NCBI GenBank assembly: GCA_017530275.1
Contig: JAFXMP010000122.1
Location: forward strand, 1-64,000
Source: Clostridia bacterium
GTDB lineage: Bacteria > Bacillota_A > Clostridia > Christensenellales > Aristaeellaceae
DNA length: 64,000 nucleotides
Direction of reading: 5' to 3'
The notes beneath the pieces are model-generated. The model was not told the DNA's origin. It saw only the letters and a program-made list of their open reading frames with translations, and made no database searches. Each line of letters starts with the position of its first letter. Positions within the stretch are counted from its first letter, which is position 1. A program made the translations under genes and the position numbers. Below are positions 51,839 to 60,818 of this stretch, piece by piece.

Positions 51839-52612
51839 ATGCGCTACCATATCGATACCATTCCCGTTTGGGACGCCATGAAGCTGGAGGGCGAATGCCC
51901 CCTGTGCGCCCTGCGACGCCGCAACGAGCTGATTGACGTGGACCGGTTTTTAGGCGCGTCGGTGATGGAACCGGATACCCGCATTCAGGTGAACGCCAAG
52001 GGCTTCTGCGCTCATCATCAGGTGCTTTTGTACGCCCAGAAGAACCGTCTGGGCCACGCGCTCATGATGCATACCCATTTGAAGGAAACCATGGCAAAGC
52101 TGCGCCCTATCCTGGAAGCGGCCCAGACCGGCGCGGAGAAAAACGCCGCTCCCCCTGCCCTGAAGCGCTTTTTGGGAAAAGGGGAAGGAAAAGAGGATCT
52201 GGCGGGGGCCGCCAGCCGCATTCGGGAAATGTCCCGGACCTGCATCCTGTGCGATACCATTGAAGAACATACCCGCCGCTATGCTTACACGATGCTGCAT
52301 CTGTACAAAACCGACGATTCCTTCCGCAAGGCATTAGTCAATTCCAAGGGCGTGTGCCTGCCGGATATGGCCATGCTGCTGGAAATGGCCCAGGAGGAAT
52401 TGAACGGCGACATGCTGCGGGATTTTGTGCGTGATCTGAGCGCTGCGGTGGAACGCAGCCTGGAAAAAATGGAAAAAGACCTGGAAGGCTTTACCCTGAA
52501 ATTCGATTACCGGAACGCCGACAAGCCCTGGGGCGACAGCCGAGGGTCCTTGGAGCGCACGGTGAACAAGCTGCAGGGCTGGTGCCTGGGGGAGGAGCCC
52601 AATCCCAAATGA
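51839..52612 (+). CDS. DUF6062-like Cys-rich protein
   Basis: 257 residues with CPLCALRRRNE at residues 20-30, NAKGFCAHHQVLLYAQKNRLGHAL near 52-75 and CILCDTIEEHTRRY near 136-150. The paired Cys and His suggest a metal site. It matches the length and motif order of the DUF6062 proteins of Clostridia, of unknown role. Start ATG after AAAGGAGGAATT. It overlaps the GerM lipoprotein gene by four bases (ATGA). Confidence 0.75.
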   Translation: MRYHIDTIPVWDAMKLEGECPLCALRRRNELIDVDRFLGASVMEPDTRIQVNAKGFCAHHQVLLYAQKNRLGHALMMHTHLKETMAKLRPILEAAQTGAEKNAAPPALKRFLGKGEGKEDLAGAASRIREMSRTCILCDTIEEHTRRYAYTMLHLYKTDDSFRKALVNSKGVCLPDMAMLLEMAQEELNGDMLRDFVRDLSAAVERSLEKMEKDLEGFTLKFDYRNADKPWGDSRGSLERTVNKLQGWCLGEEPNPK

Positions 52613-53571
52613 AAAAAAGGATGGCATGGGCAGCGCTGCTGCTGTGCTGCGCGATGGCGCTTTCGGGATGCATGAATTCCCCGCCGGATTTGTTACTGCG
52701 GGAAGGGGATGGCGGCCAGCGCCTGATCAGCGCCAGCACGTCGGACCTTGCGCCGGACAGCCAAAAGATCACCCTGTATTTCCGCTATGGGGATTCGGCT
52801 TACTTGGCCCCGGAACAGCGGGAGATTCAGGTAAAACGCAATGAAAGCCTGGAAAAAGCCATCACTGCGGCGCTGATCCAGGGCCCTGACCCTTCCAACC
52901 TGGCCCTTACCGCCCTGTTTCCACCCGGTACGGAGTCGCTGGCCGCGACGGTCCAGGGGGATATCCTGTTTATTACATTTAACGAAGCGTTTCTGGGCCG
53001 TTACGCCGATGAGCCGTCGGACGCTGCTTCAAGCGAAGGCATCCTGCGCCGCCAGTTATGCTTGCAATCCCTGGCCGCAACGATGACGGAGGAAGGATTA
53101 TGCACCCAGGTGCAGGTGCTTGTTTATCGCAGCGCGGTGCAGACGAATTCTATGCGGCTGCAGGCGGGATTCCTGGACAGGACCAATGACGATACGCTGC
53201 TGCCGCCCGTGACGCGGGATGAAAACTGCCTGCTGACCCCCTTCAACACGGCCAGCCTGATCCTGCAGGCCTGGAAGGACCAGGATTGGATAAACCTGTA
53301 TGATATGACGGCCAAGGCAGAAGAGAACGCCCGCGCAGGGGAACAGAGCGCTTTGGAGGCCTTTGCCGCCGCCCGGACGCTGACGGATTTTTCTCTTTCT
53401 CCCGGAACGGTGTCCTTTGACGGGCGATCCGCTGTGCTCACCGCTTGTCTGACCGTGCAAGATCGGGGTTCGGATGAAGCCATACAGGGTTATCCCCTGC
53501 TGCTGCTCCGGGAGGGGGGTATCTGGAAAGTGGATTATAACCGGCTGCTGAATATGATGAACGGCGCATGA
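52609..53571 (+). CDS. GerM-domain lipoprotein
   Basis: 320 residues. The signal peptide ends MALSGC (lipobox). Residues about 45-165 form a GerMN domain (ITLYFRYGDSAYLAPEQREI, LEKAITAALIQGPDP, LFPPGTESLAATVQGDILFITFN). A second part (about 205-320) is a nuclear-transport-factor-like fold. GerM of Bacillus takes part in the sporulation SpoIIIAG-SpoIIQ channel. ATG 52609 overlaps the DUF6062 stop. Confidence 0.82.
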   Translation: MKKRMAWAALLLCCAMALSGCMNSPPDLLLREGDGGQRLISASTSDLAPDSQKITLYFRYGDSAYLAPEQREIQVKRNESLEKAITAALIQGPDPSNLALTALFPPGTESLAATVQGDILFITFNEAFLGRYADEPSDAASSEGILRRQLCLQSLAATMTEEGLCTQVQVLVYRSAVQTNSMRLQAGFLDRTNDDTLLPPVTRDENCLLTPFNTASLILQAWKDQDWINLYDMTAKAEENARAGEQSALEAFAAARTLTDFSLSPGTVSFDGRSAVLTACLTVQDRGSDEAIQGYPLLLLREGGIWKVDYNRLLNMMNGA

Positions 53572-53615
53572 TAAAAGTGAAGGCCGGCCGCTTCTTCCGA
53601 GAACGCTTTAGATCA

Positions 53616-53719
53616 GAGAGCTGAGAGTTCAGAGTTATATGGTCAACAAATATATGGAACCGCAGGCAAACTTGTCGGACAAACTACATTATAAACTCTG
53701 CACTCCCAACTCTGCACTC
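53616..53719. repeat. AGAGTT/AACTCT inverted-repeat element, copy 4
   Basis: Left end AGAGAGCTGAGAGTTCAGAGTTATATGGTCAAC, right end AAACTCTGCACTCCCAACTCTGCACTCC. The most diverged copy. It separates the two GerM-domain lipoprotein genes. Confidence 0.72.
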
Positions 53720-53772
53720 CTTTACTGACCTAAAGTGCTTTTTACGCTTTCTATAAAACGGGGTGTACAATC

Positions 53773-55296
53773 ATGAGATTCCACGCGAAACGCTGGGGCT
53801 GCCTGATCGCTGTTTGCCTGTTGCTGACGGGCTGCGCGGCCCAGGAAAGCGGGACCGCTGTCCAGTTGACGCTGCCGCCCGCCCAATATCCGCACGCAGC
53901 GCCGGAGAACGATATAAACCAGAGTTATGAGCAGACGGTGATGCTGTACCTGCCCTCCCTGGACGGAACCAAGCTGCTGGCCGTGCCCCAGACGGCTTCC
54001 CTTTCCGCTTCCCGGCACCGGTCCCGCACGCTCTGCGAAATGCTGTTAGCCCATCCGGGCACGGCTTCCGCAGCCCGGGTCGGAGGGGATATCGCGCTGG
54101 CCTTATCCGATACTGACGCGGTGGAGATTTCCGGCCAGGTGGCCACGGTGAGCCTGGGGGCTTCGGCCCTGCGGCTGAACCATGAACAGCTGTTTACCGT
54201 AGGTCAGGCCATTGCCAATATACTGGGCCAGTTTGGAGACGTGCAGTATGTGAACGTGTTGATTTCCGGCGTGCAGCCCGGCATGAACATCGCCGCTACC
54301 CTGCCCGCCGGCTGCTTTCAGCCCAACAGTCGGGAGGACCTTTCCGTGCTGTGGTCGCGGGCTTCCGCAACCCTGTCCGCGGGACGCCGTTCTTTTGCCG
54401 CCGCCCTGTATTATCCCGCCCCTTCCGGCAAGGGGATTTTATGTGAGGCACGAACCCTTTCCTTCACTGCTGCCGATTTTTCGGGTATGGCACTGACGCT
54501 GCTGGAAGCCCTGTCCGCGGGAGCGGAAACTCTGCCCAACGTTCCGCAGTGCCCGGATCTGACCACGTTTCTGCGCGAATCGCCTACCTTAGGGGAAGCG
54601 GGCGGTACGCGGCGGCTGGTGCTCCGTTTTTCAGAAGAATTGAACAGTGCTTTGATCAATGCCGGGATCACCCGATCTGTGATGATGGCTTCCATGTGCT
54701 GGACGCTTACCACCTTCCTGCCGGGGATCGAGGGGATCGAAGTGCAAATCGGTTCGGAACGTATCAACACCCTGACCCCTTCCGGCACCTATAATGGCGC
54801 GGGGGAGATCATTACCTTTCAGGATGGGCTGATGCGGCGGCGGGATTTTTCCGGCTTCCTGTTGGAAGAATGCGCCCTGTATTTTGCCGGTTCTCAAGGG
54901 AAACTGGAAAAATCCTATCGGCCGATCCCCTATTACGAAGCGTACAGCGCACGCGCTCTGGTGGAGCAGCTGATGCTGGGGCCCCAGCCCTTTGACAGCC
55001 GGAGCGGCCTTTCCGCCGTGCTGCCCCAGGGCCTGCGGCCGGCCGATCTGCTGGGCGTGGGGATGGAGGATCAGACCTTGCTTCTCAATTTTTCTGCCCA
55101 GCTTGGCGCGCTGGCGCAGGGCATGGACGCCCAGGCGGAAGGGCGAATGATTTACAGTCTGGTCAATACCCTGTGCGCACTGCCGGGCGTTAAACGTACG
55201 GCTCTTTTCGTTCAGGGCAGCCAGCCGGATTCCCTGGCGGGGGCCATTTATCTGCCAGGCGATTTCCTGCCTAATCCTGATATAATTGTAGAATGA
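53773..55296 (+). CDS. Large GerM-domain lipoprotein
   Basis: 507 residues. The signal peptide ends LLLTGC (lipobox). Two GerMN-like regions are visible: about 50-180 (TVMLYLPSLDGTKLLAVP, LCEMLLAHPGT, QLFTVGQAIANILGQFGDVQYVNVLISG) and about 365-495 (ECALYFAGSQGKLEKSYRPI, ARALVEQLMLGPQP, LLLNFSAQLGALAQ, MIYSLVNTLCALPGVKRTALFVQG). The middle is less clear. A cell-surface or sporulation role like its neighbour is likely. Confidence 0.75.
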   Translation: MRFHAKRWGCLIAVCLLLTGCAAQESGTAVQLTLPPAQYPHAAPENDINQSYEQTVMLYLPSLDGTKLLAVPQTASLSASRHRSRTLCEMLLAHPGTASAARVGGDIALALSDTDAVEISGQVATVSLGASALRLNHEQLFTVGQAIANILGQFGDVQYVNVLISGVQPGMNIAATLPAGCFQPNSREDLSVLWSRASATLSAGRRSFAAALYYPAPSGKGILCEARTLSFTAADFSGMALTLLEALSAGAETLPNVPQCPDLTTFLRESPTLGEAGGTRRLVLRFSEELNSALINAGITRSVMMASMCWTLTTFLPGIEGIEVQIGSERINTLTPSGTYNGAGEIITFQDGLMRRRDFSGFLLEECALYFAGSQGKLEKSYRPIPYYEAYSARALVEQLMLGPQPFDSRSGLSAVLPQGLRPADLLGVGMEDQTLLLNFSAQLGALAQGMDAQAEGRMIYSLVNTLCALPGVKRTALFVQGSQPDSLAGAIYLPGDFLPNPDIIVE

Positions 55297-55299
55297 TAC

Positions 55300-55334
55300 A
55301 AAAAAACTGCCGGGCAAACGCACGGCAGTTTTTT
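55300..55334. terminator. Bidirectional terminator between GerM and rplL
   Basis: AAACTGCCG pairs with CGGCAGTTT around GGCAAACGCA, with A-run before and T-run after. It serves both convergent transcripts. Confidence 0.85.
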
Positions 55335-55345
55335 GAGGAAATGAA

Positions 55346-55729
55346 TTACTTCACTTCGACCTTGGCGCCGACTTCGGCGAACTGAGCCTTCACCTTTTCG
55401 GCTTCTTCCTTGGAAACGCCTTCCTTCAGAGCCTTGGGCAGGCTTTCCACGAAATCCTTGGCTTCCTTCAGGCCCAGGCCGCTGACGACTTCGCGCACAG
55501 CCTTGATGACCTTGATCTTTTCGGAGCCGGCATCCACCAGGATGGCGTCGAATTCAGTCTGTTCTTCCGCGGGAGCGGCAGCAGCAGCGGGAGCGCCGCC
55601 GGCAACGGCGATAGCGCCGGTCACGCCGAACTTCTCTTTCAGAGCTTCAACCAGTTCGTTTACTTCCATGAGAGACATTTTCTCAATGGCTTCAATGATT
55701 TCCTGAACGGACATTTTATTTTCCTCCAT
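55346..55729 (-). CDS. rplL: Ribosomal protein L7/L12
   Basis: 127 residues. An acidic N-terminal dimer domain ([26 protein letters not shown]), an Ala-rich hinge ([15 protein letters not shown]) and the C-terminal factor-binding domain ([25 protein letters not shown]). It forms the stalk of the 50S subunit with L10, whose gene is 51 bases upstream in the same operon. Confidence 0.98.
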   Translation of the reverse strand: MEENKMSVQEIIEAIEKMSLMEVNELVEALKEKFGVTGAIAVAGGAPAAAAAPAEEQTEFDAILVDAGSEKIKVIKAVREVVSGLGLKEAKDFVESLPKALKEGVSKEEAEKVKAQFAEVGAKVEVK

Positions 55730-55780
55730 TTTTTGCGGTCGTTTGGAAATGATGCAGCTTCTATGCTGCCAATACTGAGA

Positions 55781-56281
55781 TTAGGCGGCTTCCTTCTTTT
55801 CGGCGATTTCGCCCAGAACGGCCACCAGGGAAGACACGGGGCTCATCAGGCAGCCAACCAGGGTCGCCATGAGCTCGTCCTTGCCGGGCATCTTGGACAG
55901 CTTGATCATGGTCTTTTCATCGGCTGCCTTGTTTTCAAAGATACCGCCGGTAATCTTCAAAGCTTCCAGCTTGTTCTTTTCGATGAACTGGGCCACAGCC
56001 TTGGGACCGGACACAGGATCCTTCTTGCTGAAAACGAAAGCGTTGGGGCCGTTCAGCAGATCGTCCATGCCTTCGATGCCAACCTGCGTAAGGGCCAGCT
56101 TCACCAGCCGGTTTTTGAGCACGCAGTAATCCACATCGTTTTCACGGCACTGGCGGCGCAGATTGGTATCCTGCTCCACGGTCAGGCCGGTGTAACTCAC
56201 CACGGTCACGGACTCGGCGTTTTTCAGCCGCTCCACGATCTCGGCTACCTTTTCCACCTTCACGTCGCGATTCTTGCTCAT
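55781..56281 (-). CDS. rplJ: Ribosomal protein L10
   Basis: 166 residues. KVEKVAEIVERLKNAESVTVVSYTGLTV and VDYCVLKNRLVKLALTQ are the rRNA-binding domain; the C-terminal helix binds L7/L12. Start ATG 56281 after GAGGAGGTG. Preceded by an L10 leader RNA that provides feedback control. The usual upstream genes rplK and rplA are not here. Confidence 0.97.
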   Translation of the reverse strand: MSKNRDVKVEKVAEIVERLKNAESVTVVSYTGLTVEQDTNLRRQCRENDVDYCVLKNRLVKLALTQVGIEGMDDLLNGPNAFVFSKKDPVSGPKAVAQFIEKNKLEALKITGGIFENKAADEKTMIKLSKMPGKDELMATLVGCLMSPVSSLVAVLGEIAEKKEAA

Positions 56282-56320
56282 TGTTTCTGTTCACACCTCC
56301 TCAATGGCTCGGAGTAAAAG

Positions 56321-56450
56321 AAAACCCTTGCGCCAACGCAAGGGAGAGCATACATCCATACTTTCCATTGCGCCTCGGCTGGCGGGGCGTACGCCCTTTA
56401 CACGCTTTCGCGCACCGGCTGTCTCTGGCACAGGCTCTTTAAAGCCGAGA
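56321..56450 (-). promoter_or_regulatory. L10 leader with attenuator hairpin
   Basis: The minus strand carries the L10-leader block (GCCTGTGCCAGAGACAGCCGGTG, GCCGAGGCGCAATGG) and then CCCTTGCG-TTGG-CGCAAGGG-TTTTCTTTT (56345-56317), a terminator-like stem. In Firmicutes excess L10-L12 complex binds this leader and reduces expression. Confidence 0.82.
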
Positions 56451-56453
56451 GAT

Positions 56454-56482
56454 ATATTAACACACTTTGACCGTGCTGTCAA
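56454..56482 (-). promoter_or_regulatory. Promoter of rplJ-rplL
   Basis: Minus-strand TTGACA (56482-56477) and TAATAT (56459-56454), 17 bases apart, directly before the L10 leader. Confidence 0.78.
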
Positions 56483-56525
56483 TGCCCAATTTGCACAATT
56501 TGAAGAAAGTGAAGTAAGCGCAGCC

Positions 56526-57305
56526 TTATATTTCTTCCGGCAGAAACAGCAGCTTTTCCATCAATTCAACCGCTTCCGATCCTGCTGAGGAGAGCAGCCG
56601 CACATCGCCGGATGAGTCTGTAGGAGCAAGAAGCCTCAACTCTTTCAGCCGCCTTTCCAGCTGACGCACAGTGCCTCCATTGCCGTCGATCAGCGGAACG
56701 GAAGGGAAATGCGCGCTAATGGCATGCTTGAGGAAAACGTAATGGGTGCATCCCAACACCACGGCTTCCACCTTTTTACCGGCGTAAGGCTGGAACAGAT
56801 CGAACAGATAATCATGCAGGGCGGGGGTGTCCAGTTCTCCCCGTTCGGCAAATTCCATCAGCCCCTTGCAGGGCAGCGATATCACACCTTCCCCGTACAA
56901 GGCGTAAAGATGCGCGTATTTTTCCCCCGCGATGGTGCCGGGGGTAGCCAAGGCCAGCACCGTGCCGTCCCGATGCAGCAGGGATGCGGGTTTCAGCGCC
57001 GGTTCCATGGCGATGATGGGAAGGTTCGGGTATTCTGCCCGGAGCGCCGCCGCAGCGGCGCTGGTTGCGGTGTTGCAGGCGATCACAATAGCCTTGCAGC
57101 CCATTGCCAGCAGGTTTTCCACTACTTGGCGGGAAAGGAAAAGCACTTCTTCCTTGGTTTTGGTGCCGTACGGGGCATTTTTCGTATCCCCGAAAAAGAT
57201 AAAGCGTTCATTCGGCAGCTGGCGCACGGCTTCCCGAAGCACGCTGATCCCGCCCACGCCGCTGTCAAACATGCCGATAGGAGACTGGCAGCGAAGATCA
57301 TTCAT
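56526..57305 (-). CDS. murI: Glutamate racemase
   Basis: 259 residues. IGMFDSGVGGISVL (Asp14-Ser15), VIACNTATS (Cys77) and VLGCTHYVF (Cys186, His188) are the conserved two-cysteine racemase signature. It makes D-glutamate for peptidoglycan. Start ATG 57305, overlapping the end of the upstream membrane protein gene by 8 bases; AAGGAGGG lies 12 bases before it. Confidence 0.95.
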   Translation of the reverse strand: MNDLRCQSPIGMFDSGVGGISVLREAVRQLPNERFIFFGDTKNAPYGTKTKEEVLFLSRQVVENLLAMGCKAIVIACNTATSAAAAALRAEYPNLPIIAMEPALKPASLLHRDGTVLALATPGTIAGEKYAHLYALYGEGVISLPCKGLMEFAERGELDTPALHDYLFDLFQPYAGKKVEAVVLGCTHYVFLKHAISAHFPSVPLIDGNGGTVRQLERRLKELRLLAPTDSSGDVRLLSSAGSEAVELMEKLLFLPEEI

Positions 57306-57894
57306 GAAATAGCTGCCCTCCTTGCTCCATCCATTCCCGCAGGGCGTCCATATCCTGCTGCTGGTATACAAAAAAATCCTGGCTGCCTTCCGCGCAGGTA
57401 AGCTGGATATGCCTTTCCTCCGGATCATTGGGATTTGTTTCGGACAGCAGGCGGATCTCCGTGATGTCGCGCTGGCGGATGGGATAAGCGCACATTCTGT
57501 AGGGCTCCAGATTCCAGCCGTTGGGCACGATCAGCACGAGCCAGTTCCGCAGCAGGATAAAGCTGCCGTGATGCTCGCAAAGGGCTTCCGCGTCCCGGTC
57601 GATTTCCGCCATGATTCTTTCCGGTTCGCCTAAGCTGTACAGCGCCTGCCCGTAAGGCGTTTTTTTCAGCAGCCATTTTGTGTCGCTGAGAATCAGATAA
57701 ACACCCACAAGCGCCAGCACAATGGCAGCGTTCAGGCCCAGGAGAAGCATCAACCTTTTTGCTTCCACATGCTGCGAGGCCATGACCGCGCCGAAAACCG
57801 CCATGGAAAGCAGCCAAATAATCGCCATACCGGTGCAGGACCGCAGCATGCCCCTGTATTCCCGCCGCATTTGGCGCAGAGAAAAGCTTTTCAA
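57298..57894 (-). CDS. Two-span membrane protein, unknown
   Basis: 198 residues. Two membrane helices lie near 22-42 and 52-74 (GMAIIWLLSMAVFGAVM; LLLGLNAAIVLALVGVYLIL), followed by a soluble part resembling a YcxB/PH-like fold (GSFILLRNWLVLIVPNGWNLEPYRM, FFVYQQQDMDALREWM). TTG 57894 is the likely start, with GGGGGGAAT seven bases before. Upstream codons back to 57930 overlap the -10. Co-transcribed with murI. Confidence 0.65.
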   Translation of the reverse strand: MKSFSLRQMRREYRGMLRSCTGMAIIWLLSMAVFGAVMASQHVEAKRLMLLLGLNAAIVLALVGVYLILSDTKWLLKKTPYGQALYSLGEPERIMAEIDRDAEALCEHHGSFILLRNWLVLIVPNGWNLEPYRMCAYPIRQRDITEIRLLSETNPNDPEERHIQLTCAEGSQDFFVYQQQDMDALREWMEQGGQLFHE

Positions 57895-57920
57895 CGCTTG
57901 ATTCCCCCCTATCCGCAGCA

Positions 57921-57949
57921 AGTATACCACAAAAAGGGGAATATGACAA
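57921..57949 (-). promoter_or_regulatory. Promoter of the membrane protein-murI pair
   Basis: Minus-strand TTGTCA (57949-57944) and TATACT (57926-57921), 17 bases apart, immediately after the spoIIP stop. Confidence 0.65.
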
Positions 57950-58762
57950 TTATTCCAGCGCGTCGAAGTATTGGCAGATGGCCCGGGCCAGGGGTTCCAT
58001 GGCGTTCAGGGCTTCGGGCAGGGTGTTTTTGTTGTTGCCCACCTCGATGAGCATGCTGGGGGACGCGGCCTGCTGATTATACCGCCCGGATTTCAGCGAT
58101 ACGCCCCGGCACAGGTTGTCAGCCCGCGCGTTCAAATAATCGGAAATAGCCCGGGCCGCCTTTTCATTGGCCTCCCAATCCGGCTTTTCATCTAAAGCGC
58201 TGCCTGTGCCCTGACCGATCAAAATGAGCAGCCGGGCGCAAGCCTGTCCCTCCACCTGGATCACATTGGGCCCGTTTCCCTTGGAATAGGAATCCCGGTG
58301 CAGATCGATATAAAGATCATATCCTTCCGCAGCCGCCTGTTTCAGGCCTTCCAGGGACCGGGAATAGGCGGTGGACAGCCGGGGCGGCTCGTAATCCGTG
58401 GTATCGTGAGTCACGGAAATACCAGCCTCCTTGAGGCGCTCCGCCAATTCATCCCCCACGCGCACCATGTTGCAGCGGTGATCCGCTGTGCGCCAGGTTT
58501 CTGTGGGCGTATAACGGTTCTCCCCGTCCATTTCATAAGCCTCGTAGGTGTGGGTATGGTACAGGTACACCCTTTTCTGCTTTTTCTGCTGGGAAGCGAC
58601 GGAAATTACCTCCATGGTAAAATCGGAAAAGGAGTCTGACGCTTCCTCAGCATAAGCGGACAGGACGCGGACCGTATGGGAAAACGCCCTGCCCATGCAA
58701 AAGCACAGCAGGAACAGTAACGCCCATACGCCTGCGGCGCTGCGCTTCAAATCATATCTCAT
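57950..58762 (-). CDS. spoIIP: Stage II sporulation protein P (peptidoglycan amidase/endopeptidase)
   Basis: 270 residues. One membrane anchor at the start (GVWALLFLLCFCMG), then the amidase domain: YLYHTHTYEAYE, VGDELAERLKEAGISVTHD, YDLYIDLHRDS and PSMLIEVGNNKNTLPEA hold the zinc His/Glu and catalytic residues. In engulfment it works with SpoIID to remodel septal peptidoglycan. ATG 58762 lies eight bases after TGAGGTG. It directly follows gpr, the order found in Bacillus and clostridia. Confidence 0.95.
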   Translation of the reverse strand: MRYDLKRSAAGVWALLFLLCFCMGRAFSHTVRVLSAYAEEASDSFSDFTMEVISVASQQKKQKRVYLYHTHTYEAYEMDGENRYTPTETWRTADHRCNMVRVGDELAERLKEAGISVTHDTTDYEPPRLSTAYSRSLEGLKQAAAEGYDLYIDLHRDSYSKGNGPNVIQVEGQACARLLILIGQGTGSALDEKPDWEANEKAARAISDYLNARADNLCRGVSLKSGRYNQQAASPSMLIEVGNNKNTLPEALNAMEPLARAICQYFDALE

Positions 58763-58792
58763 GGCATTCACCTCATGGCAGTATATGCGTCT

Positions 58793-59719
58793 TCATGGCC
58801 CGTCATGCGATAAATACTGGATTTCTTCCAATGAAAGGCCGGGCTGCAGGGCCAGATTCAGGCCATCCGAAATGATGCGGGCTACCCTGCCCACCAATTC
58901 GTCCACCTCCCTGGGCGTGACGACCAAATCGCCGAGCCCCTGGCGGGTGATCCGATCCACCATACTGTCCATGGCCTGCTCGTGCTCTTCCTCCTGTATA
59001 TCCATATCCTTGAGCAGCAGGGAAAGGGCGTCCCGCGCGATCACCGCCGCATATACTACCATGGGCACACCCACTGCGATCACAGGCACGCCCAGGGAAT
59101 CCCGGTTCAGCCCAGCCCGATGATTGCCCACGCCGCTGCCGGGACGGATGCCGGTGTCAGTGACCTGGATGGTGGTGCCAATGCGGCTGCTTTCCCGCGC
59201 CGCTAAAGCGTCGATGGCGATGACTGCGGCGGGACGCACATGCTCGGTGATCCCCTTGATCATCTCCGCCGTTTCCATGCCTGTGATACCGAGTACCCCT
59301 GGAGCCACCCCGCAAACGCCCCGCAGGCGGTTTTTCAGGTCCGCTCCAGTTACATCCTTCATGTGGCGGGTGATCAACAGATCCTCCACCACCCTGCTGC
59401 CCAGGGAATCCGCCGTCATGTAACGGTTGCCAAGGCCCACCACCAGGACATCTCCCTCTGTTGGTGTCAGTTCCCGGATCACCCGTGCCAAAGACTGGGC
59501 GATTTCTTTTCTTTCCTCCGTGCAGGCATGGGAAAGCATGGGATGAGAAAGTGTGATATAGGCCCCCTGGTCTTTTTCCAGCGCCTTGGCAGCCTCCTCG
59601 GATTCGATCTTCACATAGATTTCTTCCAGTGTGCCGTGCTGAATCCTTCGAGTGAAAACGCCTTTGGGACTTGGCGACAGAGCTTGGCTTTCCATCGCCA
59701 GATCGGTTCTGATTTGCAT
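58793..59719 (-). CDS. gpr: Germination protease GPR
   Basis: 308 residues. RTDLAMESQAL at the start is the propeptide region of GPR; VLVVGLGNRYMTADSLGSRVVEDLLITRH, VCGVAPGVLGITGMETAEMI, IAIDALAARESSRIGTTIQVTDTGI and PGSGVGNHRAGLN complete the fold. It cleaves small acid-soluble spore proteins at germination. ATG 59719 after GGAGGG; the longer frame to 59788 is not supported. Confidence 0.96.
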   Translation of the reverse strand: MQIRTDLAMESQALSPSPKGVFTRRIQHGTLEEIYVKIESEEAAKALEKDQGAYITLSHPMLSHACTEERKEIAQSLARVIRELTPTEGDVLVVGLGNRYMTADSLGSRVVEDLLITRHMKDVTGADLKNRLRGVCGVAPGVLGITGMETAEMIKGITEHVRPAAVIAIDALAARESSRIGTTIQVTDTGIRPGSGVGNHRAGLNRDSLGVPVIAVGVPMVVYAAVIARDALSLLLKDMDIQEEEHEQAMDSMVDRITRQGLGDLVVTPREVDELVGRVARIISDGLNLALQPGLSLEEIQYLSHDGP

Positions 59720-59906
59720 ACGCTTCCCTCCGTTTTTTCTTAGGGTATCCGAAACTGCGGCAGTTATGTCCATAAAAATGAAGGCCAAAGAATCATTTTC
59801 TTTTTTTCTGCCATGCGGTAACGGTATTCTTTTTGTTCTTGCCTTGAAAAATACGGAATTATTACCAGATAATACATTTAGCGCTTTAAATGCATTATAT
59901 CAGCGC

Positions 59907-59934
59907 TTGACAACGATAAAGCGATGAATATAAT
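59907..59934 (+). promoter_or_regulatory. Promoter of the amino-acid ABC operon
   Basis: TTGACA (59907-59912) and TATAAT (59929-59934), 16 bases apart, 49 bases before the ATG. An AGCGCTT sequence upstream (59883, 59902) occurs twice and might be an operator. Confidence 0.75.
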
Positions 59935-59982
59935 ACAAAATGTACCTAATAATGAATTGACACAAAAACGGAGGGAAAAAAG

Positions 59983-60795
59983 ATGAAGAAAACGATAGCG
60001 ATCCTGATGGCGACGATCCTGCTGTTGGGTATGACGGCGGCTGCTTCTGCGGACCAGCTCAGCGATATCAAGGCCAAGGGCGTATTGGAACTGGGCGCCA
60101 ACATTGAATTCCCGCCCTATGAGTTTTATTGGACAAACCCTGAAACGGGCGTGGAAGAAGTAGCCGGCTTTGATATGGCGCTGGCCAAGGGCATTGCCGA
60201 CGAACTGGGCGTTGAGCTGAAAATCAATGATCAGGCCTTCAGCGGCCTGGTGACCGCCTTGAGCGTGGGCGAAATGGATATGGTCATTTCCGGCCTGGCC
60301 ATCAAGCCCGAACGGTTGGAAGTGGTGGATTTCTCCGAGCCTTATTTTTCCGGTGAACAGATCCTGCTGGTGCGTGCCGCTGATTTCGACGCGCTGAAGA
60401 CTGTGGAAGATATGAAGGGCAAGAAGGTTGGCGCGCAGCTGGGTTCCCTGCAGCAGGGCATCCTGGAAGAACAGTTCAGCGCTTCCGAACCGCTGCTGCT
60501 GGACAAGCCCTCCATCCTGGCTTTGGAACTGGCGAACGGCAACATCGACGGCTGGCTGATCACCGATCTGGTGGCCAAGCAGTACATGGTGGTTTATCCC
60601 GGCATGTTCCAAATCAGCGAAGTGCCCGTGGATTATGATTCCTCCGCCGGTATCGGCGTGGCCGTTCCCAAGGGCGACAACGCTTCCCTGCTGGAGATCG
60701 TGAACGACTACATCGCGAAAGTGAAAGCCGACGGCACCTGGGATCAGTGGATGGACGACGCCGTGACCAAGAGCGTTTCTCTGTTGGCTGAATAA
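59983..60795 (+). CDS. Polar amino-acid ABC transporter, substrate-binding protein
   Basis: 270 residues, SBP_bac_3 type. Signal peptide (TIAILMATILLLGMTAAASA); the binding fold follows: GVLELGANIEFPPYEFYW, VAGFDMALAKGIADELGVEL, AFSGLVTALSVGEMDMVISGL, ERLEVVDFSEPYF, KKVGAQLGSLQQGILEEQ. It feeds the permease and ATPase downstream. There is no clear lipobox, so it may be released or held by the permease. SD GGAGGG. Confidence 0.92.
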   Translation: MKKTIAILMATILLLGMTAAASADQLSDIKAKGVLELGANIEFPPYEFYWTNPETGVEEVAGFDMALAKGIADELGVELKINDQAFSGLVTALSVGEMDMVISGLAIKPERLEVVDFSEPYFSGEQILLVRAADFDALKTVEDMKGKKVGAQLGSLQQGILEEQFSASEPLLLDKPSILALELANGNIDGWLITDLVAKQYMVVYPGMFQISEVPVDYDSSAGIGVAVPKGDNASLLEIVNDYIAKVKADGTWDQWMDDAVTKSVSLLAE

Positions 60796-60818
60796 GCAAA
60801 AGGAAATAACGAAAAGGA

